From contig DJOW01000048.1 in assembly GCA_002437305.1 (NCBI GenBank), positions 1-52,560 of the forward strand: a stretch of DNA of 52,560 nt, written 5' to 3'. The DNA is from Bacteroidales bacterium UBA6428 (lineage in GTDB: Bacteria; Bacteroidota; Bacteroidia; Bacteroidales; UBA932). Under the pieces are notes generated by a model. The model did no database searches and was not told the DNA's origin. It saw only the letters and a list, made by a program, of their open reading frames with translations. The position numbers were made by a program, and so were the translations under genes. Positions 17,293-26,694 of the stretch are shown here, in pieces (position 1 is the stretch's first letter; the number at the start of each line of letters is the position of its first letter).

Positions 17293-17300
17293 CAAATTTA
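17293..17300 (-). promoter_or_regulatory. -7 box for the M49-like/DASS operon
   Basis: The minus strand reads TAAATTTG followed by C, a perfect TAnnTTTG. It lies about 47 bp upstream of the M49-like ATG and just after the gdhA terminator. Confidence 0.65.
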
Positions 17301-17313
17301 ATGAATATAACTG

Positions 17314-17345
17314 AAAAAAGCGCATCAATGTTCCATTGATGCGCT
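17314..17345 (-). terminator. rho-independent terminator of gdhA
   Basis: A perfect 12 bp stem AGCGCATCAATG (17319-17330) / CATTGATGCGCT (17334-17345) with a 3 nt loop. On the minus strand it is followed by TTTTTCAG. It lies 25 bp past the gdhA stop. Confidence 0.88.
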
Positions 17346-17370
17346 CATATTCGTAAGAAATCTTACTTTT

Positions 17371-18714
17371 TTAGATTATCCCCTGCTCAAGCATAGCCTG
17401 CGCGACCTTCATGAAGCCGGCGATGTTGGCTCCCTTCACATAATCAACGGTCCCGTCTGGACGGGTGCCATACTTCACACACTGCTCATGGATGCTTTGC
17501 ATGATCCAATGAAGTTTGTCGTCAACTTCCTGTGCTGACCAACTGAGGTGGGCGGCATTCTGGGTCATCTCAAGACCAGAGGTGGCTACCCCGCCGGCGT
17601 TCACCGCCTTGCCAGGGGCGAAAAGCACACCGTTGTTCTGGAAGAAGTGGATGGCGCCAGGCTGGCAACCCATGTTGGAGACCTCGCAGCAGCACCAGCA
17701 ACCGTTGGCCTTTAGTTCCTTGGCATCGTCCTCGCCGAGCTCGTTCTGGAATGCGCAAGGAAGCGCGATGTCGCAAGGGATGCTCCAAGCCTTCCTGCCG
17801 GCGGTGAACTGAACCTGCCCAGGGAACTTGGTAGCGAGATCCTCGACCATGTTCCTGTTGGAAGCACGCATGTCAAGCATATACTCATTCATCTCCGGGG
17901 TCATTCCGTCAGGAATATGGCAGACTCCGTCCGGACCCGAGATGGCAACCACCTTGGCGCCGAGTTGGGTGGCCTTCTTCACGGCACCCCAGGCAACATT
18001 GCCGAAACCGGAGATGCAGACCTTCTGGCCGGCGATGTCCTTGCCGGCCTTGTGGAGAAGATGCTGGGTGAAGTAGAGGGCTCCGAAACCGGTGGCCTCC
18101 GGACGAAGGATCGAGCCTCCCCATGTGGCTCCTTTTCCAGTGAGGACTCCTGTGTGGTACTGACGCGCGAGTTTCTGGTACATTCCGTTCAGGAAGCCGA
18201 TCTCGCGTCCACCCACACCGACGTCTCCGGCCGGGATGTCCTGGTCTGGGCCGATGCAGCGCCAGAGCTCAAGCATGAAGGCCTGGCAGAAGCGCATGAT
18301 CTCAGCGTTTGACTTGCCGACCGGATCGAAGTCCGAGCCACCCTTTGCTCCACCCATAGGCAGGGTCGTGAGGGCGTTCTTGAATGTCTGCTCGAATCCG
18401 AGGAATTTAAGCATCGAAGGGGTCACGGCCTTATGGAAACGAAGACCTCCCTTGTAAGGTCCTATGGCGCTGTTGAACTGGACACGGTAGCCCAGATTCG
18501 TCTGAACCTCACCATTGTCATCAATCCATGTGACGCGGAACGTGAAGATCCTGTCCGGCTCGACGAGCCTTTCGACGATCTTGGCCTTCTCGAACTCTGG
18601 ATGCCGGTTATAGACTTCCTCGATTGACTCAAGGACTTCCTCAACAGCCTGTAGGTATTCCTTCTCTGTTGGGTACTTGGCCTGGAGACGGGCCATTATC
18701 TCTGTTGTTTTCAT
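17371..18714 (-). CDS. gdhA: NADP-type glutamate dehydrogenase
   Basis: A hexameric glutamate dehydrogenase that interconverts 2-oxoglutarate plus ammonia and glutamate. The 447 residues are the normal length of the small (hexameric 50 kDa) class. Visible motifs are KGGLRFHKAV, the catalytic-lysine segment PMGGAKGGSDFDP, PAGDVGVGGREIG, and the Rossmann motif SGFGNVAWGA. Segments such as GYRVQFNSAIGPYKGGLRFH resemble GdhA of Bacteroides. It lies 42 bp downstream of korB on the same strand, so glutamate synthesis sits beside the enzyme that handles 2-oxoglutarate. No clear promoter is seen in the 42 bp gap, which suggests shared transcription with korAB or a promoter inside korB. Confidence 0.97.
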   Translation of the reverse strand: MKTTEIMARLQAKYPTEKEYLQAVEEVLESIEEVYNRHPEFEKAKIVERLVEPDRIFTFRVTWIDDNGEVQTNLGYRVQFNSAIGPYKGGLRFHKAVTPSMLKFLGFEQTFKNALTTLPMGGAKGGSDFDPVGKSNAEIMRFCQAFMLELWRCIGPDQDIPAGDVGVGGREIGFLNGMYQKLARQYHTGVLTGKGATWGGSILRPEATGFGALYFTQHLLHKAGKDIAGQKVCISGFGNVAWGAVKKATQLGAKVVAISGPDGVCHIPDGMTPEMNEYMLDMRASNRNMVEDLATKFPGQVQFTAGRKAWSIPCDIALPCAFQNELGEDDAKELKANGCWCCCEVSNMGCQPGAIHFFQNNGVLFAPGKAVNAGGVATSGLEMTQNAAHLSWSAQEVDDKLHWIMQSIHEQCVKYGTRPDGTVDYVKGANIAGFMKVAQAMLEQGII

Positions 18715-18756
18715 AATGTGTGATTGTGTTATTAATTAGTTAACGATGTATGTGTT

Positions 18757-19779
18757 CTATTTGAGTTCCCATGTGGATCCGCTGTGAAGCAATTCATCCA
18801 CACTGTGGATCCTGGCCTTGGCCTTCACGCTCTCGACCTGTTTGGCGACCTCGTCCTCATAAGTGATGTCCGGGACCTCGCGGATCACTCCAAGAGCGAC
18901 AGGAAAGTCCGGCCACTTCATGTCGGCGAGCATCATCTGGAGCCCAAGGTTGTCAGAATGGCTGTCGTGGGTGAGGATGTCATCCTCCGTGACACCGTTC
19001 TCTCCGATAGTCACGACCTTCAGCCTCCAGCCATCAAGGGCGATTCCCTTGTCACGTTTCTTGCCGAAGATCATCTTTTCTCCGTCATGCAGAACCAGCG
19101 TCCTGTCAGCCTTGTGCTCCATGTCGGAGATCTGGGCGTGGGAGCCGTTGTTGAAAATCACGCAGTTCGTCAGAAACTCCATCACCGATGTGCCTTCGTG
19201 TCTTGAGGCGGCGAGCATTATCTCCTGATTCAGGGCAAGTTCCGTGTCCATTCCGCGGGCGAAGAACGTTCCCTTCGCGCCCAGGACAAGACTGCCGGGA
19301 TTGAACGGGTGCTCAACAGTACCGTAAGGAGATGTCTTGGTAATGGCTCCCAATTTGGAAGTCGGGGAATATTGCCCCTTGGTCATACCGTAAATCCTGT
19401 TGTTGAAGAGCATCAGATTGATGTCGATGTTCCTTCGGATGGCATGGATAAAATGATTGCCGCCTATGGCCAGGGCATCACCATCCCCGCTGACCTGCCA
19501 GACGCAGAGTTCAGGATTGGCTACCTTCATGCCTGTCGCTATCGCCGCGGCGCGACCATGGATGCCGTGGAAGCCATAGGTGTCCACGTAATACGGAAGC
19601 CTTGACGAGCATCCGATGCCTGACACTACCACAATCTTGTCCTTGTCGATCCCTTTTTCCTCACAAACCTGCGGAAGGGTCCTCAGAAGAGCGGCGAGAA
19701 TTGAGTAGTCACCGCAACCGGGGCACCACCTTATCTCTTGGTCGCTCTTGAAATCTTTCAATGAATATTTTGGCATCAC
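18757..19779 (-). CDS. korB: 2-oxoglutarate:ferredoxin oxidoreductase, beta subunit
   Basis: The TPP-binding beta subunit of 2-oxoacid:ferredoxin oxidoreductase, which converts 2-oxoglutarate, CoA and oxidized ferredoxin to succinyl-CoA, or runs in reverse. The 340 residues contain IRWCPGCGDYSIL, the Cys pair used for Fe-S ligation, VVSGIGCSSRLP, and the TPP motif VSGDGDALAIGGNHFIHA. It follows korA after 9 bp. The Kor identity rather than a pyruvate or branched-chain enzyme rests on the two-gene KorA/KorB layout and the neighbouring gdhA. Confidence 0.93.
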   Translation of the reverse strand: MMPKYSLKDFKSDQEIRWCPGCGDYSILAALLRTLPQVCEEKGIDKDKIVVVSGIGCSSRLPYYVDTYGFHGIHGRAAAIATGMKVANPELCVWQVSGDGDALAIGGNHFIHAIRRNIDINLMLFNNRIYGMTKGQYSPTSKLGAITKTSPYGTVEHPFNPGSLVLGAKGTFFARGMDTELALNQEIMLAASRHEGTSVMEFLTNCVIFNNGSHAQISDMEHKADRTLVLHDGEKMIFGKKRDKGIALDGWRLKVVTIGENGVTEDDILTHDSHSDNLGLQMMLADMKWPDFPVALGVIREVPDITYEDEVAKQVESVKAKARIHSVDELLHSGSTWELK

Positions 19780-19788
19780 GTATTCCTC

Positions 19789-21624
19789 CTATAATTCGGC
19801 CAAGACCGCGTCAACTATCTCCTGGACAAGGAAAGTCTGTCCCTGAACCTTATTGCAGCCCAAATAGTTGAACTGTGGGAAGATTGTCTTGAGGTAGCCG
19901 GCGAACTGTCCTAGATTGAGCTCACAGACAATTATCCGGCGGAAACCCGAGAACACTCTCTCAGTGTTCCTTGGCAGAGGGTCGATGAAATCGAAATGAA
20001 CCCGGCTGACAGTCTTGCCGGCGGCGCGCAACTCCTCTGTGGCTGTAAGAATATGTCCGTATGTGCCTCCCCACCCGACCATCAGGACATCTCCGCTTTC
20101 GGGGCCGTCCACCACCAGGTCCGGAATGTCGGCGGCGACACGCGCGACTTTCCCGGCACGCTCCCTCACCATCAGCTCGTGATTGGCAGCATCCGTTGAA
20201 AGCACCCCTTCGTGCGTCTTCTCAAGACCGCCGACGCGGTGCTCCAGTCCGGGTGTGCCGGCCGGCGCCCATTTTCCGGCAAGTGTCTTCGGATCTCTCT
20301 CGAAAGGATGGAACTTACTCCCGTCGGCCTTGGCCAAACGAGGTTTTATGGTTGGATATTCACTCATCGAAGGAATCTTCCAAGGTTCCGAGCCGTTGCC
20401 GAGGAATCCTTCGGAAAGAAGAAGGACGGGAGTCATGTGCTCCATGGCGATTTTCGCCGCCATGAACGCCGCGTCAAAGCAATGCGCGGGCGAATGGGCG
20501 GCCATAACCACAAGCGGGCTCTCACCGTTACGCCCGTAAAGAGCCTCGTTCAGGTCAGACTGTTCGGTCTTGGTCGGCAACCCGGTGCAGGGGCCGCCCC
20601 GCTGCACGTCCACCACGACAAGCGGGAGTTCGGTCATCACAGCCAGGCCGAGAGCCTCGGACTTCAGGGAAAGACCAGGGCCGGAGGTTGTCGTGACAGC
20701 AAGATCACCCGCGAAGGAAGCACCTATCGCACAGCAGATTCCCGCAATCTCGTCCTCTGTCTGCATGGTCTTGACGCCAAGGTACTTATGTATTGCAAGT
20801 TCCTCAAGGACAGCCGTTGCGGGCGTGATTGGATAGGAACCGCAGAAAAGAGGCCGCCCGGACTTCTCCGACGCCGCCATAAGTCCCCAGGCCAAAGCCT
20901 GGTTGCCGGTCATGCTCCTGTACATTCCTTTTTCTTGCTTGTCCGGCAAGACAGTGTAGGTGTCCGCCACCGCCTGGATGTTGGCGGCGTAGTTATAGCC
21001 GTCATTGACCACCTTGCGGTTAGGTTCTATCATCTCGGGATGCTTCTTTGAGAAACGGCTCTCCAGATAAATGTAGACATAGTCAAGCGGACGGCTGTAG
21101 ATGAAGCAGGCCATTCCGAGAGTGAACATGTTCCTGCATTTATGAACGGACACGACATCCAGCCCACTTCCCTCCAGGCTCATCTCTGTCAGTTTCGTGA
21201 TCGGCGCCACGATGATGTTCCTGTCCTCTATGTGAAGCTCCACAAAAGGATTGTCTGTCGTGAATCCCGCCTTGGCAAGACCCAAGTCATCGAAAGCGTC
21301 CTCATTGACAAGCACCGTGGCGTTTCTCTTAAGCCATTTGGCCTCAGCCTTGAGAGCCGCCGGATTCATCGCCACAAGCATGTCGCAGAAATCTCCCGGA
21401 GTGTTGACCTTGTGGCTGCCGATGTGAACCTGGAATCCGGAGACACCGGCCACAGTCCCCTTCGGGGCCCTTATCTCGGCAGGATAATCCGGGAACGTGG
21501 AAAGACCGTTGCCATAGACCGCCGAGAGGTTGGCGAAAAGGGTCCCCGTAAGCTGCATGCCATCACCGGAATCCCCTGCGAACCTGATCACTACATCCTT
21601 AGCATCAATAACCTTATGCTGCAT
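19789..21624 (-). CDS. korA: 2-oxoglutarate:ferredoxin oxidoreductase, fused gamma-alpha subunit
   Basis: A 611-residue fusion: an N-terminal gamma domain (about 1-190, with VIRFAGDSGDGMQLTG and the FPDYPAEIRAPKG segment) and a C-terminal alpha domain (about 215-611, with GNQALAWGLMAASEKSG, SYPITPATAVLE, QTEDEIAGICCAIGASFAG and TTSGPGLSLK). This gamma-alpha fusion is the normal form of KorA in Bacteroidota. It pairs with KorB to make the active enzyme. The ATG at 21624 has an imperfect upstream -7 candidate (TTAATTTG on the minus strand, 21668-21675). Confidence 0.93.
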   Translation of the reverse strand: MQHKVIDAKDVVIRFAGDSGDGMQLTGTLFANLSAVYGNGLSTFPDYPAEIRAPKGTVAGVSGFQVHIGSHKVNTPGDFCDMLVAMNPAALKAEAKWLKRNATVLVNEDAFDDLGLAKAGFTTDNPFVELHIEDRNIIVAPITKLTEMSLEGSGLDVVSVHKCRNMFTLGMACFIYSRPLDYVYIYLESRFSKKHPEMIEPNRKVVNDGYNYAANIQAVADTYTVLPDKQEKGMYRSMTGNQALAWGLMAASEKSGRPLFCGSYPITPATAVLEELAIHKYLGVKTMQTEDEIAGICCAIGASFAGDLAVTTTSGPGLSLKSEALGLAVMTELPLVVVDVQRGGPCTGLPTKTEQSDLNEALYGRNGESPLVVMAAHSPAHCFDAAFMAAKIAMEHMTPVLLLSEGFLGNGSEPWKIPSMSEYPTIKPRLAKADGSKFHPFERDPKTLAGKWAPAGTPGLEHRVGGLEKTHEGVLSTDAANHELMVRERAGKVARVAADIPDLVVDGPESGDVLMVGWGGTYGHILTATEELRAAGKTVSRVHFDFIDPLPRNTERVFSGFRRIIVCELNLGQFAGYLKTIFPQFNYLGCNKVQGQTFLVQEIVDAVLAEL

Positions 21625-21706
21625 TTCTATTGTTTAAGAATATTAGTGTTCTTCTCAAAATACCTTACAAATTAAAGCATAAAAAGGAGAATTACCAACA
21701 TATTTT

Positions 21707-21740
21707 CCAAAAAAAAGGTCGGCTAACTCTCGCCGACCTT
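21707..21740 (-). terminator. rho-independent terminator of the bamA/skp transcript
   Basis: A perfect 9 bp stem AAGGTCGGC (21715-21723) / GCCGACCTT (21732-21740) with an 8 nt loop. On the minus strand it runs into eight T residues. It lies 24 bp past the skp stop and separates this transcript from korA. Confidence 0.9.
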
Positions 21741-21764
21741 CACTTGTGCCACCCGACCCGAATC

Positions 21765-22334
21765 TTATTGCTGCGGCTGCTGCTGTTGCTGCTGGGCCTG
21801 AAGCTCCTTCTGGAGATCCTCCATGGTCCTGCCCTCCGGGATATTCAGTGCCTTCCTCGCGTCCGGAGTGAGATCCCTGCACTGGGTCTTGTCAACATAG
21901 AGGTACTGCGATGTCTCGAAGACAAACAGATAGCCGCCGGCCTTGGCGAGCTTCTCCACCGCCTCCTGGGCCTTCTTGTAGATCGGATCCATAAGCTGCT
22001 GGTTCTGCTGCTGAAGCTCAGCCTGGATGGACTGCTGGAACTCCTGGATTCTCTGCTGGATGTCGCCGAGTTCCTTTTCCTTGCTGGACTTGATGGCAGG
22101 GGTCCAGGTCGATTGCTTCTGCTGGTACTCATTATACTTGGTCTGAGCCTCCTCCATCATGCTCTGAAGTGTCTCCTGAGCCTCTTTCTGGGCCGCCTGC
22201 ATCTGAGATCTGGCAGCATCGGCCTCCGGCATCAGCATGACAAGCTCGTTGAAATCCACAAAGGCGAACTTGGACTGCGCCGAAGCGCTAAAAGTAAACA
22301 AAGCCATAGCGGCAATCAAAAGAATCTTTTTCAT
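21765..22334 (-). CDS. OmpH/Skp-family periplasmic chaperone (first copy)
   Basis: A 189-residue exported protein of the Skp/OmpH family, which holds unfolded outer-membrane proteins in the periplasm for BamA. It has a signal peptide (about 1-20, cleavage near SASAQ), an SKFAFVDFNELV beta segment, a long charged coiled coil (about 45-125), and a closing FVFETSQYLYVDKTQ strand. The C-terminal tail is Gln-rich, LQAQQQQQQPQQ. It lies 57 bp downstream of bamA and has its own promoter at 22375-22382. A second copy lies at 27509-28174. Confidence 0.92.
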   Translation of the reverse strand: MKKILLIAAMALFTFSASAQSKFAFVDFNELVMLMPEADAARSQMQAAQKEAQETLQSMMEEAQTKYNEYQQKQSTWTPAIKSSKEKELGDIQQRIQEFQQSIQAELQQQNQQLMDPIYKKAQEAVEKLAKAGGYLFVFETSQYLYVDKTQCRDLTPDARKALNIPEGRTMEDLQKELQAQQQQQQPQQ

Positions 22335-22374
22335 TTCTATAGAATTTTATCAATTTACGTGTTTGTTCAGATTG

Positions 22375-22382
22375 CAAATGTA
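22375..22382 (-). promoter_or_regulatory. -7 box for skp (first copy)
   Basis: The minus strand reads TACATTTG followed by C, a perfect TAnnTTTG, in the 57 bp gap between the bamA stop and the skp ATG. It gives a leader of about 36 nt. Confidence 0.65.
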
Positions 22383-22391
22383 AGTATATTT

Positions 22392-24998
22392 TTAGAATTG
22401 TTGTCCGATAAGGAAGTGGAACTGGCTTCTGTTCTTCTTCTCCGGATTGTCAAAGCCGTAGCCCCAGTCGATTCCCAGCAGACCGATCATCGGAAGGAAC
22501 ACCCTCACACCGACACCGGCTGAGCGCTTGATCTGGAACGGATTGAAATTCTTGATGTCCGACCAACAGTTTCCGCCCTCAAGAAAGCCAAGCACGAATA
22601 TCGTGGACTGAGGCTGGAGGATTACCGGATAACGGAACTCCATCGTGAACTTGTCGTAGACGTTGCCGGCATAGTAGCCGTTGGAGTTGTACGGTGTGGC
22701 CTCCCAAGGGGTAAGGGCGTAATTCTCGTAACCACGAAGGGCGATGATGTCCGCGCCATAGGTGTCATAGCCCGACATACCGTCACCACCGACACGGAAA
22801 CCTTCGAACGGTGAATATCCCCATTTGCGGTTGTAGTAGCCGAGGTAGCCGAACTGGGCACGCGTCATGATCACAAAGTCTCCGATAACCTTGGTATAAA
22901 GTTCACCGCTGACCTTCCATTTGTGGTACTCTATCCATTTATAACGTTGGGCGGAGCTCCATTTGTCATAGTTGATGTCCTTGTAGCTTGAGACTTTCAT
23001 CGGGTTGCCGTTGGCGTCAAGGGTGCCGAGATCCTTCTTCCTGAACAATGAATATGGAGGAGTAAGCTGAAGGCTGGCGCTGAAGTTGGACCCCATACGC
23101 GGATAGATCTGCTGGTCGGTGGAGTTTCTGCTGAGGCTGACGCTGTAGCTCAGGTTGTGGGACTTGCCGTCGTTGAACATGAAGTAACCGCTGATCCAGT
23201 TCTTGAGGTCATAAATCTGCCAATTGATGCCATTGTAGAGCACGAAATAGTTGTCCGGCCATTTCAGGCGGGTACCGATTCCCGCGGAAAAGCCATAGAC
23301 CTGCATAACCTTGTCATTGGACAGGAGCCCTATGGCAAGATAGGAGTCTGTCTGCCTTGTGTAATAAGCCTGAAGGTTCAAAGATGTAGGCTTCTTGCCG
23401 AAAAGCCAAGGCTCAGAGAATCCGAACACCAGAGATGTGTAATAGGTCCCGTTCGTCTGGAAACGCAGCGAAAGATTCTGCGCGTCGCCAAGCGGAACCG
23501 GCCTCCACGCGTTCTTCTCGAACATTCGCTTCGTGGAGAAGTTGTTGAAGTTCACACCGATGGTCGCGACGAAAGTGTTCGCGCCCCAACCTCCGGAGAG
23601 TTCCAGCTGGCTGGAAGGCTTCTCCGTCACATTATAGATAAGATCGACAGTGTTGTTCAGTTGATTAGGAACAATCGAGTAACCCTTGGAAGGATCAGTT
23701 ATGGCCTCCGGATCAAATTGCCCCAAGGAAGCGATCTCACGGATCGACCGTTCGAAATCCGTCTGGCTGAAAAGGTAACCAGGCCTCGTGGCGAGCTGCC
23801 TTCGGACAACCCTCTCGTTGGTAAGTGTGTTGCCATTGATGACAATATTGTTGAGCGTGGCCTGCTTGCCTTCAGAGATCCTCATCTCGACATCTACCGA
23901 ATCCCCTTCTATGTTCAGCTCGACAGGCGTGACGTTAAAAAACAGGTAGCCGTTGTCGCGATAGATCTTGGACACATCCTGATCACCCTGCTTGCCGCCG
24001 CCCAAAAGCCTCTTCTGCATGGTCACCATGTCGTAAGGATCGCCCTTCCTGATGTTAAGGATCTCATTGAGCTGATCAGTCGAGTAGACGGAGTTGCCGG
24101 TCCATGAGATATTCCTGAAATAATATTTCTTGCCTTGGTCGATCTTAAGGTCGATACCCAACCTGTCGGGGGTGACATAATAGATGGAGTCCTTGATGAT
24201 CCTGGCGTCCCTGTAACCGGCCTCGTTGAGCTTGCTTATGAGGCTGATCTTGTCGTTGGGATATTCCTTCTTATTAAATTTCTTGGTGCTGAAGAAGTTG
24301 TACCATTTTTTAGCTTTGGTCTTCTTCATGGTTCTTGAAAGGGTGTACTCCGAGAAACCTTCGGTTCCCTCGAAATGTATGTCCCTGATCTTGACCTTGG
24401 CTCCACGGTCAACCGCGAAATTCACCTTTATCGCGTTCCTTACTATGCTGTCCTTCTGGGTCTGGACATCCACCTTGCAGTTGAGGAATCCCTTGTCCGC
24501 ATAGAAACGCTTGATGATGTCTATGGAAGTCTTTGCGACATAATCGGAAAACTCTCCTCCGCGGCGGAGGTTGAGCCTCTCCTCAAGATCCTTTTTCTCT
24601 CCTTTCTTCACGCCGGTGAACAGCCATCTGGACACCCTTGGACGCTCCTGGATGCAAATCTTGAAGAAGGCGGAATCCTTGTCCGCGCTCAGCCGGTCAA
24701 TCTCGATCGCGACATTCTCGAAATACCTCTGCATCCACAACCTTGACACTATCGACGAAAGGTCATCACTCGGAACAGTGACACGCATGCCCTTCTGCAA
24801 TCCGGTCAGCGAGATGATCTGCTGGCTCGTGAACTGATGATTCCCCTCCACGGTGACACCTCCCACATAATATGTCGCCGGATGCTCGAAATCGACCTCT
24901 ACGGGCTCAGAAACTTTTCCCGTTTCCTGTCCCAAGGCCGGCGCCACGGCGAATGACAAAGCCAGAAGGCATGAAAATAAATAACGATATCCTTTCAT
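22392..24998 (-). CDS. bamA: BamA, outer-membrane protein assembly factor (Omp85)
   Basis: The core of the Bam complex, which folds beta-barrel proteins into the outer membrane. About 868 residues: a signal peptide, POTRA repeats over roughly the first 430 residues (for example YYVGGVTVEGNHQFTSQQI and LNNIVINGNTLTNERVV), and a C-terminal 16-strand barrel with the GGDGMSGYDTYGADIIALRG region and terminal FHFLIGQQF. I place the start at the ATG at 24998. An in-frame ATG at 25013 is also possible, but the one at 25028 falls inside the -7 box at 25026-25033. The upstream gene is uppS and the downstream gene is skp. Confidence 0.96.
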   Translation of the reverse strand: MKGYRYLFSCLLALSFAVAPALGQETGKVSEPVEVDFEHPATYYVGGVTVEGNHQFTSQQIISLTGLQKGMRVTVPSDDLSSIVSRLWMQRYFENVAIEIDRLSADKDSAFFKICIQERPRVSRWLFTGVKKGEKKDLEERLNLRRGGEFSDYVAKTSIDIIKRFYADKGFLNCKVDVQTQKDSIVRNAIKVNFAVDRGAKVKIRDIHFEGTEGFSEYTLSRTMKKTKAKKWYNFFSTKKFNKKEYPNDKISLISKLNEAGYRDARIIKDSIYYVTPDRLGIDLKIDQGKKYYFRNISWTGNSVYSTDQLNEILNIRKGDPYDMVTMQKRLLGGGKQGDQDVSKIYRDNGYLFFNVTPVELNIEGDSVDVEMRISEGKQATLNNIVINGNTLTNERVVRRQLATRPGYLFSQTDFERSIREIASLGQFDPEAITDPSKGYSIVPNQLNNTVDLIYNVTEKPSSQLELSGGWGANTFVATIGVNFNNFSTKRMFEKNAWRPVPLGDAQNLSLRFQTNGTYYTSLVFGFSEPWLFGKKPTSLNLQAYYTRQTDSYLAIGLLSNDKVMQVYGFSAGIGTRLKWPDNYFVLYNGINWQIYDLKNWISGYFMFNDGKSHNLSYSVSLSRNSTDQQIYPRMGSNFSASLQLTPPYSLFRKKDLGTLDANGNPMKVSSYKDINYDKWSSAQRYKWIEYHKWKVSGELYTKVIGDFVIMTRAQFGYLGYYNRKWGYSPFEGFRVGGDGMSGYDTYGADIIALRGYENYALTPWEATPYNSNGYYAGNVYDKFTMEFRYPVILQPQSTIFVLGFLEGGNCWSDIKNFNPFQIKRSAGVGVRVFLPMIGLLGIDWGYGFDNPEKKNRSQFHFLIGQQF

Positions 24999-25025
24999 CG
25001 AATCAGATTTCATTGAATTAAGCTG

Positions 25026-25033
25026 CAAATATA
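25026..25033 (-). promoter_or_regulatory. -7 box for bamA
   Basis: The minus strand reads TATATTTG followed by C. It lies between uppS and bamA, abutting the uppS stop, and decides against an upstream bamA start at 25028. Confidence 0.65.
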
Positions 25034-25039
25034 CGCAAG

Positions 25040-25765
25040 TTATTTAACTTTTCCATACCTGCGGTTCCTGTGGGAATATTCTTCCAGGGCCGCGCGGAAT
25101 TCCTCACGTCTGAAATCAGGCCAAAGTGTGTCCACAAAGACAAACTCTGAATATGCCGCCTGCCAGAGAAGATAGTTGCTGAGCCTTTTTTCACCGGAGG
25201 TACGGATGATGAGATCCGGATCCGGAATGCCTGAAGTGACAAGATAACGGCTGAATTCCTCAGTACCGACAGACTCGAGTCCGGAAGGATCACCGGAATA
25301 TTCCCTGGCCAAACGTTTGGCCGCCTGAAGGATGTCCCATTTGCCGCTGTAGCTGAAAAACACGATCAGTGTCAGCAATGGATCCTTGCCAGGCGCCGGG
25401 GCGGTTTTTTCCTCTGCCTCGCGGATGGCGTCAAGAAGTCCTGGCGACAAGCGCGAGACGTTGCCCAACACTCGGAAAGAGACTCCTTTAACAGCAAGAG
25501 ACTCTATCTCATCGGCGATGGTCTTGAACATAAGACCCATCAACGAGCTGACCTCTCCTTCCGGACGTCCCCAATTCTCTTCCGAAAAAGCGAAAATTGA
25601 AAGGTAGTTGACTCCGGCCTCCACCGCGGCCTCCACACAGACCCTCACGCTTTCTACACCCTCAAAATGCCCCGAGACCCTTTCCAGTCCTCTTTGCCGG
25701 GCCCAACGCCCATTGCCGTCCATGATGATGGACACGTGCGTGGGAATGTTACTGATTTCGTTCAT
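25040..25765 (-). CDS. uppS: isoprenyl (undecaprenyl) diphosphate synthase
   Basis: A cis-prenyltransferase that builds the C55 lipid carrier for peptidoglycan and surface polysaccharides from FPP and isopentenyl diphosphate. The 241 residues are the usual length. Motifs are VSIIMDGNGRWARQRG with catalytic Asp16, a segment NYLSIFAFSEENWGRP, and the C-terminal PDLIIRTSGEKRLSNYLLWQ. It starts 13 bp after the nadK stop and is followed by bamA, a gene order common in Bacteroidota. Confidence 0.97.
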   Translation of the reverse strand: MNEISNIPTHVSIIMDGNGRWARQRGLERVSGHFEGVESVRVCVEAAVEAGVNYLSIFAFSEENWGRPEGEVSSLMGLMFKTIADEIESLAVKGVSFRVLGNVSRLSPGLLDAIREAEEKTAPAPGKDPLLTLIVFFSYSGKWDILQAAKRLAREYSGDPSGLESVGTEEFSRYLVTSGIPDPDLIIRTSGEKRLSNYLLWQAAYSEFVFVDTLWPDFRREEFRAALEEYSHRNRRYGKVK

Positions 25766-25778
25766 ATATTCAAAATTG

Positions 25779-26606
25779 TCATTCTCCGCTGTTCCGGATG
25801 TCTTCTCCCCAAAACAGCTTTGTCGTCAATGCTTTTATGAAGCTGGAATTTTTAAGACGAACCCTCTTTAGCGAAAATTGTGCCACCTTGACTTCAAGGC
25901 AGACCGAAGAGGGCACGGGATGGTTTCTGTTGTCCAATGACAGCATCACGTTCTCATCCCTTGATCTCATTGAGATGGAGATGCTTGTCGTGTCGGGAAC
26001 GACCAACGGCCTGACATTCAGATTGTGTGGCGCGATAGGAGAAATGATCAGCACCCGTGCCTCCGGAGCGCAGATCGGCCCCCCTACGCTCAATGAATAT
26101 GCAGTCGAGCCCGAGCTGGTCGCCACTAGCAGGCCGTCCGCCCAATAGGTGGGCAGAGAATGACCGTCGATCGTCACGTCAATGCCAAGGAGAGCGGCAC
26201 CGGAACGATGCACGGAGACCTCATTTAGAGAGTAAGGGTAGATCTGAAGGTCGGGATCAGGGACATCGCCATGGATCTCTGTCTTTAGAAGTTCCCTGTC
26301 CTCTATGTACCAGTCACCGGACAGAAGTGCCCCGCATGCCTCTTCGGGGCTATACTCGGAAAGGAACCCCAGCCGCCCGGTGTTGACCCCCAGGATCGGG
26401 ACGCCGGACTGCCCCGCGAACCGCGAGGCTGAGAGGAATGTTCCGTCACCCCCCACGCTCAAAACCACATCAGTGCCGGGAAGAATGCCCCCTGACTTTT
26501 TGGCGTTGTAAATCTCAATCGATTCATCACCAAGCTTTTCGAGCATCATGGAGAGCCTCTCGTCATGCATGGCGACGCTGTCTCTTGAATAAAGTGCTAT
26601 CTTCAT
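25779..26606 (-). CDS. nadK: NAD kinase
   Basis: Phosphorylates NAD to NADP using ATP or polyphosphate. I choose the ATG at 26606 (MKIALYSRDSV), 275 residues; a longer frame upstream to 26657 would add 17 unrelated residues across the promoter at 26646-26653. The VLSVGGDGTFLSASR motif (GGDG) is present, as are GVNTGRLGFLSEY, ADGLLVATSSGSTAYSLS and ISPIAPHNLNVRPLV. It is the first gene of the operon with uppS and diverges from pdxJ. Confidence 0.95.
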   Translation of the reverse strand: MKIALYSRDSVAMHDERLSMMLEKLGDESIEIYNAKKSGGILPGTDVVLSVGGDGTFLSASRFAGQSGVPILGVNTGRLGFLSEYSPEEACGALLSGDWYIEDRELLKTEIHGDVPDPDLQIYPYSLNEVSVHRSGAALLGIDVTIDGHSLPTYWADGLLVATSSGSTAYSLSVGGPICAPEARVLIISPIAPHNLNVRPLVVPDTTSISISMRSRDENVMLSLDNRNHPVPSSVCLEVKVAQFSLKRVRLKNSSFIKALTTKLFWGEDIRNSGE

Positions 26607-26645
26607 CAGTGCCTGCTTTCGGTTTTCTTGAAAACATTGGAATCT

Positions 26646-26653
26646 CAAAATTA
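26646..26653 (-). promoter_or_regulatory. -7 box for nadK
   Basis: The minus strand reads TAATTTTG, a perfect TAnnTTTG. It is 40 bp upstream of the nadK ATG and 33 bp from the divergent pdxJ box. Confidence 0.6.
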
Positions 26654-26686
26654 GCACAATTCTGCTTAAAACTAAACAGAAATCAT

Positions 26687-26694
26687 TATTTTTG
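26687..26694 (+). promoter_or_regulatory. -7 box for pdxJ
   Basis: TATTTTTG, a perfect match. Transcription would start near 26700, so the mRNA would begin just before a GC-rich hairpin (GGGCGG 26709-26714 / CCGCCC 26720-26725, 5 nt loop) that lies 22 bp before the start codon. Confidence 0.6.
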